A stretch of DNA of 64,000 bases from Botrytis cinerea B05.10 (Eukaryota; Ascomycota; Leotiomycetes; Helotiales; Sclerotiniaceae): the NCBI RefSeq assembly GCF_000143535.2, contig NC_037317.1:1798001-1862000 (forward strand), read 5' to 3'. This document shows positions 22,009 to 35,834 of the stretch, one piece after another. Each line of letters begins with the position of its first letter. Position 1 is the first letter of the stretch. Position numbers and translations under genes: made by a program. The notes beneath the pieces were generated by a model, which made no database searches, was not told where the DNA came from, and saw only the letters and a program-made list of their open reading frames with translations.

Positions 22009-23149
22009 GGTAAGAAGCGATCTATATGTATTAAGAACGATATCAGGTGGAATTGTCGAAAGGAAGAGAACGTGGAAAGATAGCTGTTCCAAAGCAATAG
22101 GGAGGAGAGGTAGACATCTGCAGGAGATAAAACGGAGATGACAAATTTGTTGGATAGATGATGAGGAGTTTGACTGGTCCTTACTTGTAGTTCTATATGG
22201 GCTTGGTATATTAGATTCAATCGCCGCGAGGAGCAAAAAGGCAAAATCTCAACAATGGAAATTAACTAGGTTTCGAATGTTTGTCGAGCCTTTTCTACAT
22301 TTTTCTAATCTCGCAAATCAGATATAATTTTGTCCAGGACCACATCTCAAGAAGTTACTTTGCATGTATACGCATTAGATTTGAGTTCATTGGAAAGAAG
22401 AAGACTCACAAATGGCATTGCAAATACACAATCATATCACAACATATCCTCACAAAAATCAAGTCATGTAAATTTTTCTTCATTAATGGGAATTCTACAC
22501 ATAATTTTGGCGCCAGAAAATGCAGCAAAAAAGCAGCCTCCTAGCAAGCATCCCACCCATCAATTTATTCACTTCCCATCCCTCGTCCCAAACAAGACCA
22601 GACCAACCCAATCCCGGAACTACTACTTTACAATAAAGTAAAAAGTAAAGAATTTGAGCCACACTACTCAATTTATCACATAAGCTAATGCAAATATCCC
22701 ATGCCAAAAGGTGTAGCTTCAAAAGCGAGCCGGTCCAACGTAGAAGTGGGTGCCGTGAAGCTTGATACCAAGTGTGATGAATGTGAAAGGTACGAGACCA
22801 ATATCATAATTATTGCCATGAGCCATAACCCCGAAGTTATGGAATCAGAAAGCCAAGGTCATTTGCTTCATGATGTCTAGAGATTCTTTATTCCACCGAG
22901 AGAAAACCGCCTAAAAATCACAGGATCGCAATAGAACCTCAAGAACGCCAATATCGAGATAACAAAGCCTTTTTGATAGTATGCAGTACTGTCGAACATC
23001 AAGAGTGAACGATCAGAAAGAAATGAAAGAATGAGTCGTGATGTGTACAGGGTATCAAACATAGTTCATGAAAAGATTCATTGCACTATGAAAACCGGAG
23101 AACCATTTAAAGCAGGCAGAGAAAGAAAGTTTCAGACAATACGATATGT
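22009..23149. other. Convergent intergenic region between RIB3 and the Con7-like gene
   Basis: No gene is visible. This region should contain both 3' untranslated regions. The frames seen here overlap each other in several phases and show no domain. Confidence 0.4.
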
Positions 23150-24630
<1,481 letters not shown>

Positions 24631-25190
24631 GATGAGATGATTTTTTTTTTTCAAGATTCTCTTGGCTAGAAAAATAAAGTAAAGAGAGATAAAAGAAGAT
24701 TATAGGAGGTGATCGACGCTTGGATCAAGCGTTCGTACCAAGTTTGGAAATCTGGTACCGTGTCTCGAAGGTTGCTTTGTGTCTCGGGAACCAGTGTTCG
24801 AGAGGCTGTGAGTCGTATGCGAGAATATTAAATAGAAAATAGTCTGCAAAAATTGGAATTGGGCCGTAATGACCAACGTGACCGGAGTGAATTAGATACA
24901 GTAACGTGATTGAAAGTTCTTCGTTCCAATCAAAAGTTGAAGTGACCTTTTAGAATGACTTCTTTTGAGGGGATTTTACCGCTTTTCACTTTTTTCGACA
25001 AGTCTATAGTGGGTGAATATTAGCAAAGTGTTATGGGGTAGGAGATGCAGTGCTGTGTGTGGTGTTGGCATCAACAACAACAGCACGGTGCACACCGCCA
25101 ATTCTCCAAATTTTGTCGGAATAATAACGAAAAGTTAGGGGTGGATGAGTGGATGAGTGGATGAGCGGGTGAGCGGGCGAGTGGATCCAG
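24631..25190. other. Proximal upstream region of the Con7-like gene
   Basis: Contains an A/T run directly before the start and no competing gene. A block of GGATGAGT 8-mers lies at 25141-25186. This is probably promoter and 5' leader. Confidence 0.4.
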
Positions 25191-25242
25191 TATGTATGCA
25201 CTGTATGCACCGTATGCACCGTGTGTGTGTGTGTGTGTGTGT
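25191..25242. repeat. TATGCAC repeats followed by a GT microsatellite
   Basis: Three near-copies of GTATGCAC(C/T) run directly into 11 GT dinucleotides (25221-25242). They lie about 600 bp upstream of the Con7-like start codon. Confidence 0.8.
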
Positions 25243-26515
25243 AGATATGTAGATGTTGAGAAATGTAGATACCCGAGCTGGCTTACCTTGTTATTGGTGA
25301 CTAAATCACACCGTCCACGGTATGGCTTCAAAAATGTAAATAATAGAAGATTGACCGCGATAAATTTTCACGACCTGTTACTATGTGAAATCCGCCAATC
25401 TGGGCACTGGGTGGGCGGGGATGCGGGAATGTCACAACGCACGGGCAACCGTACAGACCGGTTAAATTTGATTGCCTCTTCTTTTGATCGTCCGCAAATT
25501 GGAAGAGGAATATGCTTTTCCAGTTTATGGAACGCTGATGATGCTCGAGTCTCTTGACTTGCTTTCGCGAGATTGCAATAACCTCCTAGACGCGACTGCG
25601 TGTGCGTGTTCTTTGACCCCAAAGAAGTACCGTACCGTAACGTGAAAACACTGGTTCGTGTAAGATAGCAATGTAGCAGTGGTTCTCAGAACGTGAGAAT
25701 ATGTTTGCACCTCTTTTGAGTGATGCTGGCTCGGGATACTGCAGTGTCTGAGGCACGAGCCAAAGGTTCGTCTGATAGGATGATATATCGGATCAGTCGT
25801 GAATGTGAGATGTGATGAGGCAAAGTGTCTTTGAAGTGGCGCGTTTTCGAATTTGGGTTGAATAGAGTTTGGTGAACTCGCAAACTTATTCTCTCAATGA
25901 GAAGTGAGCTTAGTCCAACAGTCCTTTCTTTCCGATGTATGCGCTCTCGAGACTCGAGACCTTGTGCGGATATTCGGCGTCTTAGCACAAACTATTCGCG
26001 TCGCAAAGTTATATCTGTTTGTAGAATCTGATTGTCAAGCGCGTCTTGGGAGGAGTGATTGACCCTGGAAAGATTTCGAGGAATCGGAAGAAAGGTTGAG
26101 ATAGATCTTCTAGTATTCCATCGGATGTTAGTGATTGGGTTCCTGGTCATTGATAGCTGATGGGTAAGATTGGCAAACTCACGTTGAGATTGTAATCTGA
26201 TCTTACGGGATTGAACAGACGTTGGAGTGAAGTTGTAGTTTTCCAGGTGACACGAAGGTTATTAAGATGCCTCGGAAAGAACCATGCGATTGCTGCAGGG
26301 CGGAGAAGAGATCTCGAGATGGAGGCTGCTTCTGGGCTGAACTAGAAGCTCGGGATACAATGCGGCAGGTACTCTTTTCTTGATAGTTAACAATGCGCCG
26401 ATGCCGAATTCATAGATTTGATATGATAAATAATGTACAATCAGGATGAAATGTTCTGTTGCTGTTCTTCAATTAGAAACCATAGATGATGAGCCAAGAT
26501 ATCAAAGCGTAGAGG
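25243..26515. other. Distal upstream region of the Con7-like gene
   Basis: No coding frame with recognisable content. The sequence is of ordinary complexity, unlike the flanking repeat-rich blocks, so it could include distal promoter or leader introns. Confidence 0.35.
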
Positions 26516-26545
26516 CTGTTGTTGTTGTTGTTGTTGTTGTTGTTG
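26516..26545. repeat. GTT trinucleotide microsatellite
   Basis: About nine to ten tandem TTG/GTT units in the long upstream region of the Con7-like gene. Confidence 0.85.
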
Positions 26546-26767
26546 GAGAGAAGACGAGGAGGTTAAGGAATAAGATGGGGAGGGTTCATGTATCGTGAAA
26601 AAATGAGATGCTCTTGTTCTCGCTCTCTCTCTCTCTCGCTCGCTCGCTCTAGGTACTCACAGATGATTTCTGGTGTTTTAGCGTTTGGGCGTGTGGGTAA
26701 GGCGTGGAATTGACAATGGAGTCCTGCTTCTTTTTTTTCTTCTCGAAAAAAGAGGGTGAGATAGTTG

Positions 26768-26817
26768 GGTCCTGGGTATCTGGGTATCTGGGTGTCTGGG
26801 TGTCTGGGTGTCTGGGA
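26768..26817. repeat. Octamer array TGGGTGTC/TGGGTATC
   Basis: Six tandem 8-mers alternate between GTATC and GTGTC forms. The G-triplets every eight bases could form a G-quadruplex-like structure on the plus strand. Confidence 0.75.
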
Positions 26818-27301
26818 ACGAGAATCGACAAGGAATGCGGAAGTATTGAGAAGAGACTGGGAGCAGCAACTGAGCAAAGGGGTGGGTGGGTTGTAGAGAT
26901 ATTCGGGTTTCGAGGATCGAGGGGAGGGGGGGAGGGGGGACTTGGGAAGATTGAGAGTGAGAGGGGGGGATTACTGGACTAGAAGCATAAGAAAAGGGTT
27001 CGAATCCTTCTTTTGGCCTTCGATTCGGCAATAGTGGGTGTGTTACGAGGGTATTTAGAATTTGGGATGGATGTCGATGCTTTTTTTTGTTTTTTTAATT
27101 TACAGGGGCGGTTTAGGTTTTGCAGGCTTTGTCTTTGTTGATGGAGACCTTTTGCACATCCTGGTTTGCTGGTACGATAAAAAGAAAAGTCGCCAAAAGC
27201 TTAAAGCAGGGTGGTCAGCACTTTAGTCCTCGATGGACTAGGGATAGTCCGTCGCTATAGGGGAATTGGGAAGAGAGACTGGGAAGAAGCAGGGCAGAGG
27301 G

Positions 27302-27610
27302 GAAGAGGGAAAGAGGAAAAGAGGAAAAGAGGAAAAGAGGAAAAGACTCGTGTCAAGAGTCAGGAATTGAGACTTGAGAGAATAATAATAGATTGCTGGA
27401 TTAGTCATGCCTTTATAGGGAAGTGAGGTGGTGGAAGGAGGAAGAAGGAAGAAGGAAAGAAGAAAGAAGAAAGAAGAAAGAAGAAAGAAGAAAGAAGAAA
27501 GAAGAAAGAAGAAAGAAGAAAGAAGAAACAACTGATCGTGAAGATGATGTAGAAGAAGCAGGAGAAGCAGCAGAAGAAGCAGAAGAAGCAGAAGAAGCAG
27601 AAGCAGCAGT
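27302..27610. repeat. Purine-strand low-complexity block (AGGAAAAG, GAAGAAA, GAAGCA arrays)
   Basis: Three arrays lie close together: an AGGAAAAG-type array at 27302-27346, a 7-mer AAGAAAG array of about a dozen units at 27441-27527, and GAAGCA/GAAGAAGCA units at 27553-27608. The strand is nearly all purine, so long Lys/Glu frames on one strand and Leu/Phe/Ser frames on the other are composition artefacts. The tract could form triplex DNA and is likely variable between strains. Confidence 0.8.
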
Positions 27611-27778
27611 GGAAAAGAACAAGAACAAGACAACGGCACTTCCAATTGGTCCGAGTACCTACGAATGAATACACGCACGTCGGTCGGTCGGTCGATATTG
27701 CTTGGGAATATGCACATATTGAGATGTACCAAAAGAGAGATGGCTTGAAATCTGCCGATCGACCTCCACTCCTCACAG

Positions 27779-27840
27779 TCCAATGTCCAGTGTCCAATGC
27801 AATGTCCAATGTCCAATGTCCAATGTCCAATGTCCAATGC
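27779..27840. repeat. GTCCAAT heptamer array
   Basis: Seven or eight units of (A/T)GTCCA(A/G)TG-type sequence with slight variants. Each unit contains a CCAAT core, so the array is also a string of potential CCAAT-box binding sites far upstream of the Con7-like gene. Confidence 0.75.
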
Positions 27841-30800
27841 CACTCCAGCCAGTCACCAGTGTCCACCTCTCATCCACTTTCTTTTAATATGTGTAAATGT
27901 TTACATACACCTAACTGGATGAAGATTTACGACTGCAGAGGCAGGTAGACACTTGCTGACTTGCTAAGTTTCGTTTCCAAGATCCCCTAGTTTACCCTGG
28001 TCATCAACCGACTCAATCCTATCAATCCTGTCACCGCGATCTCTCAAAGATGATTAGATGACTGCTTTCTCTTGACGTAGGCATCAGCTAAAAGGAACCT
28101 ACTGTACAACACATCCTCGCTCGCCATACGTTCGCTCTCAGGGACTAATATCTGGAGCATAGATGAATTTCGCCTCACCATCCATCTATGCCATACAAGC
28201 CAAACACGCACGCCTCTTATTCGCACGCGTTGATTGCCACAGCTCCATGCCACTTTCATATCATTATACTTTCATTCAATCACATTAGTGGTGGACCCCA
28301 AGGTAAGCTTGACAGGATAATGCTAACACCGGTTCAGTATCAAAGCCATTCCGAGCTTTCATTGCTCTCATGCCATTTTGTTCACTCGTGGTAAATTAGC
28401 TTTATGTACAATGTCCATGCCCATACCCAACCAATTGCCATTCATCTCGATTCTTCAAGACGAATGATGAATGATGATCTAGTGACCAAGGACCACCCGG
28501 GGGTCCATTGCCATTATGCTCCCCCAATTAACGGTGCCCCACGCTACATGCTACATGCCACTCCCTACCTCTAAGCTGTCCGACCACCGCGTTTATCATT
28601 TGTGCTTGTGAGTTGCACGATTTGTGACCTCACAACTTACAAGCGCTACGCTGTGCCAGGTATAGATCAAGGGGCGTGAGTTAAGTTACAAGTGGCAAGG
28701 TACGCTGCCGCACTATGTCAATTACCCCGTAATGAACCTATTGGAAACATCAGCCATCTCCTGGAGACCTAGAAAGTCCCCCCTGGTAAACCTTGAGGCT
28801 CGAGCAGCCTCTTGATACTCGATAGCAGATAGTAGATACGTACCCTACACCGTCATAAGGTTTTACGGCATCCGAACATGGTAATGATTGATGGGTGGAG
28901 CTACCTGTGCTAAAACTCCTAAAAAGCTAAGCCACAATGTGCCTGTGCCTGTTCCTGACTGCATTACTTTCCACGAGTATCTTAGGTAGGTCATTCCTAG
29001 ATAATTTGTACACCTAACCGCCTTGTGAACAGTGACCTTGCATATCATCTAGTGCCAGCGTCGTGTTCAACTAAGAACGGCACCGGTACAGTACAATCAC
29101 CCATAGCTTGGTGATAAATTTCACAAGAGAGATGCAGTCACAACCGCGGGATAAAGAGATTTATGAAATGCGTTGATGATTCTTCAATAGCGTTTGAGAA
29201 GCGATCACTATCCTCGGTTCAATGCGAGACACGTGGGGCGGCTCAGGCGAGTAAGAAGATGGCAGCAAGTTCCGGGGTGTTTTTGAGATTTGGAAACTAG
29301 GAGGCGGTATAGAACAGTACCAGGGGGAGGGACAACTCTGGTCTACTTGCCCCTGAACGGGAGATGACCCGGAAGACCTTGAACATAACGCCCAAAGACT
29401 GGTCTCGTGACTGTTCTTTACTTAGGTACACCGTACAGGCGACCCGGAGATGATGCAGTCCCTTGCACGGCAGTCTTCTTAAATGGAGGCCTCTGAAGTT
29501 CCGACTGGTTCAGAAACCGTCAAACCCTATTCAAGTGCATACAGGCGACAGCATTCGAACGCATAGGTACTAGAGGACGCTTCTTAACTCGTATCAGAGG
29601 CCCAAACTGCATTTTATCATCAAAGGATCTGAAGGTCAAATGCACTGTGTAGTGTGCAACGTCGTACGTAGATTGCATAGCATAGCATCGATTGGACAAA
29701 GAATGTGCAGTGGATAAAAGGGGGCAATCCCGGAGAAGTTGACGTACACACTGTCGGGGAAAAATTAACGAGATGAAGGCGATCAGCTGATTTTAGGGGC
29801 AATGGAGCATTGCCAACAACCAATGTGCTGCCATGCAACGAGAGATTCTAATATCAACACCGGCACATGGAAACGCACTACTTCATAACTGGTGGCGTGA
29901 TATAGAAAATCGATGCCTTCTTCCACAGGGTTGGGAACTCGTCAGATGGCCCTGTTATTGGATTGCAAGGGGTCGTCAAAGCAAGTAGCCACTGCCATTT
30001 CGGTTACAGTGATTACTCCCTCCTTGGAAATTGAACGAACGGGCTTTTTGAGGGGGAGTTTGGTACAAACCTACACAACCATGTATTCAGCTAGCTTATC
30101 AAAAACTTCTAGAAGGTTTCAAGATATTCTTTTCATTTAGAAAGCTAGTAAATGTCTTGGTCGAAAGCCGTCGTCAAAGTTCCTCTTATCAATCTTTTGC
30201 TACAATCCCCATCTCTACCAAACTTTACCAGTGTATACACTCCATATCTCCCAACGCAAGCACCGGAATCTGCCCAAAGACACAGGAACAGTATCCTTCC
30301 TCTCGTTCCTCCCCAGTCAAAATGGATACCTTGGCTTGCTCAAGTCGATGGTGCCCCGTTTCCCCTGTCTGCGACGCTCCGTCGGTCTCTTCCTTGTAGA
30401 TTTGTCACATCCAATTCTATTGGCAATTGGCACCTGGGCCTCGGACAAAGGCTAAGTTCATTCCCCCCCGGGAAGCATCTCGCATTTGGCTAAGTTTGTG
30501 CTTAGGACTCTTGAGCATCACAGCTTTTTCAATCCTTCGCTGCAAGGTGACCCCACCTACCTCACTATCCCAAGGGCGCTTCATCATGATGGCCATGGAA
30601 CCATGTTATTTTCTGTCAATAAAACGTGCGAACCTTGTCAAGTCGTCAGATCTAATTTCCATCTTACCAGAGGCCATGGCATTGGATTCGCTGGGTGAAA
30701 GACCGGGTCGCTTTATTATCCATGCGTTGTCTTTACCAGACAATCTTCCTCTACTACCGAAGACACTACACTGCAACAAGTACCATTTGGACTATCGCCC

Positions 30801-33800
30801 TTTTCCAAGTTTCTAGTAAGGGATATCCGAAAAATGATGATGTATTTTTCGGAGAAATCAAAAGTCTTTCAAGGATCTCAATTGGAAGAGGATAGATGTT
30901 TTGAATCATCGAGACATGTGGTTGTTGGTGTCAAATTGATTACAATACATGCAGTATGGCGGTCCATCATTCCTCTATGCTGTTTGCTCTCCGTGTCTTG
31001 TCCCAGTATGTAACTTTCGCTGGATGGTAGCCTGGTTGATGAACTACATGTTCAAGCGCTCACAATGGCATGGGAAAGAGTGGGAAAGTATCTCGCCTTC
31101 TCATTGCTAACCGCTAACGTTCCAGAAACGGAACATTACGCTTTCCTGACACTTCGGACTTCCAATTTAACCAGGAATAGAAGATTGGGAACGTAGCGAT
31201 TCGTCAAGCTTCAAGGATGTGCCATCACAAGGCTTACAGCAATCTTTTTTGACAGCCATTACTCGTGCTGCCACAAAGTAGGTAATGCAACTCCACCGCT
31301 AAGAATGCCAGGTTACTCCTGTCGCAGTTTGCCATCCTGTGGTATGTGCATCTAGCTTCGGATTTGCACACTTTCTGGCCGCACGAGTACTTTAAATATA
31401 TTATTGGACCCGTATTAGCCATGATACTAAGACGCTAGAAGCTTCATCAACACCTTCTAGAACATGGACATGAATGTTTCACCCTCATATCGGAGACTTC
31501 GGATGCCATGGGGTCCTTATGGACTCAAGAATCATCATCATGCAACTTCAAAGCAAGGCGAGAGAAAGTAGAACAATTAAGAAACCGGTCAGACCGACCG
31601 GAACATGCTGAGATATCCCGCTTCGAATGGGTCACCAAGCCAAGTAACCAAAGTGCTTGAGCATGGCAGATGAGATCCTTGTCGCTTCCGCATTCCACTG
31701 TTATTCTATAGGAAGTTTCAATAGATGACGTTGCATTGTCCGTCTATGCTTCACTAAATTTTCTTCTCGGTTTTGAATAATCGTTAGATTAATTGGCCTC
31801 GTTATTCAGCTGCAACGTTGGGCCAAAGAGAAACTGTTCCACACGTTATGCAATGCTACCCTAGTAAAGTTTAATTTCTGTGATTTTCAATACCAGCTAT
31901 GCTAATTACGCTGTTGTTCCGCCTGTTGCATAGACTAACCTTCTCTCCTGCCCTCATCTACCTAGGGCATATTCGGATCGATGCCATTCTGCAGGGCACA
32001 AGAATGCATACGACGTGGCCAATGCGTTGCGAGAACTTTGTTTCATACGGTAGATGCTTTCCGATTCATACTCTTGGGGCACCGAATCAAAAGTAATCAT
32101 TGGGCTGAAATTGCTGCGCCGCAACCAGTGATTAACGTATATCAACCGTCCCGAAAACACTCTCTTTGGTTTAGGTGTTCTATATTTGACAATCTGCAGC
32201 ATTTACGCGGTAGAATTCCCATCCTAGCGCCTCTATACCTCGTGGCATTTCTGGTTTTGGCACATTCTGATAGATCGCCGGAGGTTACACACTCAGCACA
32301 GATATGTCCAATGGAGAAGAGGCTGAAGAAGCACTGGCAAAAGAGTAGACAAAGTTGACTACTTATCCTTACCTATGGTTACATCAGTGCATTTAGCATG
32401 AAAACTAATGAACGGGAAGATGTCATATCCGCATGTTTGGGCTCTTTTCCCGCAGCCGAAGAGCTTTTGCCAGTCGGTGGCGCATACCACGTCTTCCCCT
32501 TCTGCTGAACAGTTCATACATCAGATTCCTTTGGGGGTAGATCATGGGCTTGTTTCACTCCACCAAAGGACTTCTATCCCACTTATGCGCCTATTGATGC
32601 TTCAAATACTCGCTTCAATGTCAAGACTGGGTTAATCCCTGAGAATTTCGATTTTAAGTTTATGTCTTACCAACAATATGCCTCGCTATTCGTGTACTGA
32701 AGATTTGCAAAATGGATTTGCAAATGAAGAGAACATCCTATACTCTTTTGTACAGGAGGCATTACCGCAATGCGGCTTCTGTCGTGAGCTTTGGTTTGAG
32801 ATGCGGTCCTGACTAGCACTCAGTCGCGTTTGGTCTCGAAATCTCCACGTGGATCTCGAAGATTGAAGGAGTCTCGTTTCTTCTAGAGTATTTTACGTCG
32901 CGTGAGGCGGCTCGAATCAAGCCATATATCATGGCCCTCGCTGAGGTCAACGGTTCAACAATTCATGACATTATTACAATTATACACCGTACAGATCTGT
33001 ACACCGCCTTAAGGGTTATATGTTGACAGCCTAAAGATCTACAAATCATAGGCCTTCGTCCCCAGAGATTGATCAGCAAGAGTCGAAGTCCTCCACTGTG
33101 GCTCACAGCAATGAATCCATACCGCCGATTCCATTAGTTGCTTTAAATTGAGTAAATTTCATATATTTGCTTCTTCATTTCCTCAATGAGGGGGGCACCC
33201 TTGTGGTACTGTCATAAGACAGCTGACTACAGATATTCAGAAACCAAAAGATCAGTCCATTTTCTCTGTATTGTGCTGTTGCTGGATTCAAATTGGTGTC
33301 GGCTTGATCAGTAATCACAAAAGAAACGACTCAATCATGCAATTCCAAATACCAGTTGATCGGAAATAGATCTTCAGAAAAAATCGAGGATCCCACGACT
33401 GACACTGAAATCAGAGTCTCACCATAGCACGGGGAGATAAGTTGGAACTGACTGAGCTTGCTGTCATATAAAAATTCTAACAACTCATCACGGAAATCCA
33501 ATAGTACTTCCGGGACACAACTAAAACTTTCACTATGTGTCAAGTAAAGGCATCTGTTTGCCTAATTTTGGACTATCTCAACTGTGTGGGGAAATTTTTC
33601 GCAAATGCTTTCTTTTCTGTCTACTAAAACATGGGTTTGGCGATGAGTTCCCACTTAGTACGCAAACTAACAGCCTCAATATTGATGCGTAATTTTGTAA
33701 AAAGATGTGGCGTCGCCTATGCAGCGGTATGACTGGAGATGGCTGTAGAGTGTTGCGTGCCGACGTAGGTTGGCTTTGAGGGAGTAGCGGTGGGTGGGAT

Positions 33801-34048
33801 GGCTGGATGGTTACATGATCGCTGTAGCATGAGGTAAAATGATACGATTCGGACTTGCCGGATTCTACTGCTATCTAGAACCCAACATCATCGCTTTAGA
33901 GTTTGCATCATGGAGCGATCATTGTATCGACGAGAAGGGGATGGATGAATATCCAACTTCCAAACTCGTAGCCATGATCATGCCTGACTATCAAACATCA
34001 ATTCTAAATTACCCACCCCCATTTTCAACTAACCATTGATTCAATTAT
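27841..34048. other. Gene-poor 6-kb stretch
   Basis: I found no gene here that I can name. Between 30152 and 30880 all three plus frames are partly open and switch back and forth, with short hydrophobic fragments. At 32190-32680 similar broken fragments occur. This could be an old, frameshifted gene or element, but no family match is convincing. There are no terminal repeats and no A-rich tail. Unlike the neighbouring regions it has few microsatellites. Confidence 0.35.
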
Positions 34049-34692
34049 TCACTTGCTTTGATTTTCATCATATCCGCGTACTGCGCTTGTGTCCTCGAGT
34101 TTTCCTTTCATCGCATATCTCCTGCATCCGCATTCCCAAAATTCTCCGTCCATCTCGGCATTCGCAGCCTGCACAGTGCATACATAGTATACTGTAGTGT
34201 AGTGTAGTGTGGACCCCCACGATCTGCAATGCCGTCGTCGTTCGTGAAGCGCGAACTCTCTGCTCGGATAGCTCATGGGCAGGTGCGGTGATGTGATATG
34301 ATGTGCTGTGGTGTGCATGGGATTTGCTTGTTGGCGTGGTGGGATGGGATGGGATAGGATGGACGGGGCGCGATGTGTACCGGATCGATCGGTAGGTGAA
34401 TGGTATGGTGTGGTGTGGTGTGGTGGGTTGGGTTGGGATGGAGGGGAGATGGGAAGATCGTTGCTTGAGCTGTGCGTTGGGGTGCGGAGGCGGTTGTATG
34501 TCGGGAGTTGGTTGGGGAGATGCGCACTGCGAGTTGGGAATTGAGGGGCGAGGGACGTGAAGGATCAGAGATTTGGATGGTGATATGGGTGTTGGTGATG
34601 ATAACGGCGTTGGTGCTGGTGCTGGTGCTGGTGGACTGAGACTGAGGCTGAGGCTGAGGCTGAGACTGAGACTGAGACTGAGGTAAGTGCAT
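34049..34692 (-). CDS. Doubtful spliced orphan gene with a Gln/Ser/Pro-rich start
   Basis: An ATG at 34692 opens a Ser/Gln/Pro/Thr-rich frame derived from CTGAG and GGTGCT repeats. A separate downstream frame, after a GTGCAG acceptor near 34173, ends with a compositionally normal tail containing EFWECGCRRYAMKG and a TGA at about 34049. A donor GCA|GTGCGC near 34527 would join them in phase 0 through an intron of about 355 bp, unusually long for this window. Neither part matches a family I know. It may be two unrelated chance frames. Confidence 0.2.
34607..34682. repeat. GCTGGT and CTGAGA/CTGAGG hexamer arrays
   Basis: Four GGTGCT units are followed by eight CTGAG(A/G) hexamers. The minus-strand reading gives a Ser-Gln/Pro-Gln run. 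Confidence 0.8.
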
Positions 34693-34881
34693 TTTGGGCG
34701 TGAGAAATGCGGAAGTCGGGGGAGATGTGTATGTGTAGGTATGTGTATTGAGAATATCTAAGATAAATCCGGTTTTTCGTTGGTGGGGGGTAGTTTTATG
34801 TTCCAGGAGACTACATGTTGTCCACGGTTTTGGAGGGGCGTAGTGGTTGTGTTGTATTTTTCAAGAGTGTGTTTACGAGTC

Positions 34882-34957
34882 GATGGCATGGCATGGTATG
34901 ATATGGTATGATATGGTATGATATGGTATGATATGGTATGATATGGTATGATATGGC
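34882..34957. repeat. Tandem decamer ATGATATGGT
   Basis: Six or seven near-perfect 10-bp units flanked by GCATG variants. It is intergenic, with no obvious function. Confidence 0.85.
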
Positions 34958-35088
34958 GTTGAAAATTTGCTATACGATGAACTACACCACTACTCTAGAG
35001 AATGAATGCGTGACCATCTTGGATCTCTAAGCTGACCACAAAATCGATACCGAGATAGATTTGGACAAGGGATCTCGTGAATATATTT

Positions 35089-35113
35089 CCCCCCCCCCCC
35101 CCCCCCCCCCCCC
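35089..35113. repeat. Homopolymer run of 25 C
   Basis: An uninterrupted C tract. Its true length is uncertain because such runs are error-prone in sequencing. The opposite strand is a G-run able to stack as a quadruplex. Confidence 0.85.
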
Positions 35114-35834
35114 TTCACTCCCAGCCAAGTAATGGTTTTGAGACTTCATACCTCCTCCATTTTCTGCATGAATAGATCATGCAGTGCCAATATATTTACC
35201 CTGTATAATCATCCACCTCTATCAAAATGTGAGGTACTTCTCATACACAGAACAAAGTCCCATATTACACCACGCTATACTGTACAATCCCATTTGTGAG
35301 ACAATCCCAAATGCAAACCATACCTTGGTCTGCAAGACATGGCTGAGTGAGTGGACGTACTCGTGTCATGTCATGTCATGTCATTCCATGGGATATATTT
35401 CAAAGATTGTCATGATCACATGTCTTACTCGCGTTCATGCCGAGGGTATAGGGTCGACATTGCATATGTGTTAGTTTGCGGGGGATGAATCATGGTGTAT
35501 GAATTACTACTGTGAGAAATCACGATTCATGTTCATCATGGTTTGGTGATAAGTCATGATATGTATTGGCTGGTGAATGAGTCTGGACCGTGAGAAAAAT
35601 GTGTGGCTTATGTGCTCACGGTATATGATCGGAGGGGTTCCCCGTTCACGTTGCATCACAGTTCTGCAGGTCGGGTTTTAGAAAGCCATGCATTTATTCC
35701 TCCAATCGTTCAAATCCGGCCAGCCCGTCTTGGAAAACGATACATCATGTAGCCGCTATCCGACAATGCTCAATAATCCTTGCTCTCATAATCTTGATTC
35801 CAATATGCAACGTCCGCTATCGTACCTATGATTC
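35114..35834. other. Intergenic region
   Basis: Contains a TGTCA pentamer run (CATGTCATGTCATGTCATTCC) near 35370-35390. No gene seen. A short ATCATG-containing palindromic stretch lies around 35518-35560. Confidence 0.35.

Noticed and set aside
26965..27020. tRNA-like T-loop (GGGTTCGAATCC) with a long stem
   Set aside because: No matching acceptor, D arm or anticodon arm upstream; the stem extends beyond T-arm length with mismatches. It appears to be chance.
27238..27866. Long open frames of 153-201 codons on the minus strand, rich in Leu, Phe and Ser
   Set aside because: They are read from GAAGAAA, GAAGCA and GTCCAAT repeat arrays in several frames at once; pure composition artefacts.
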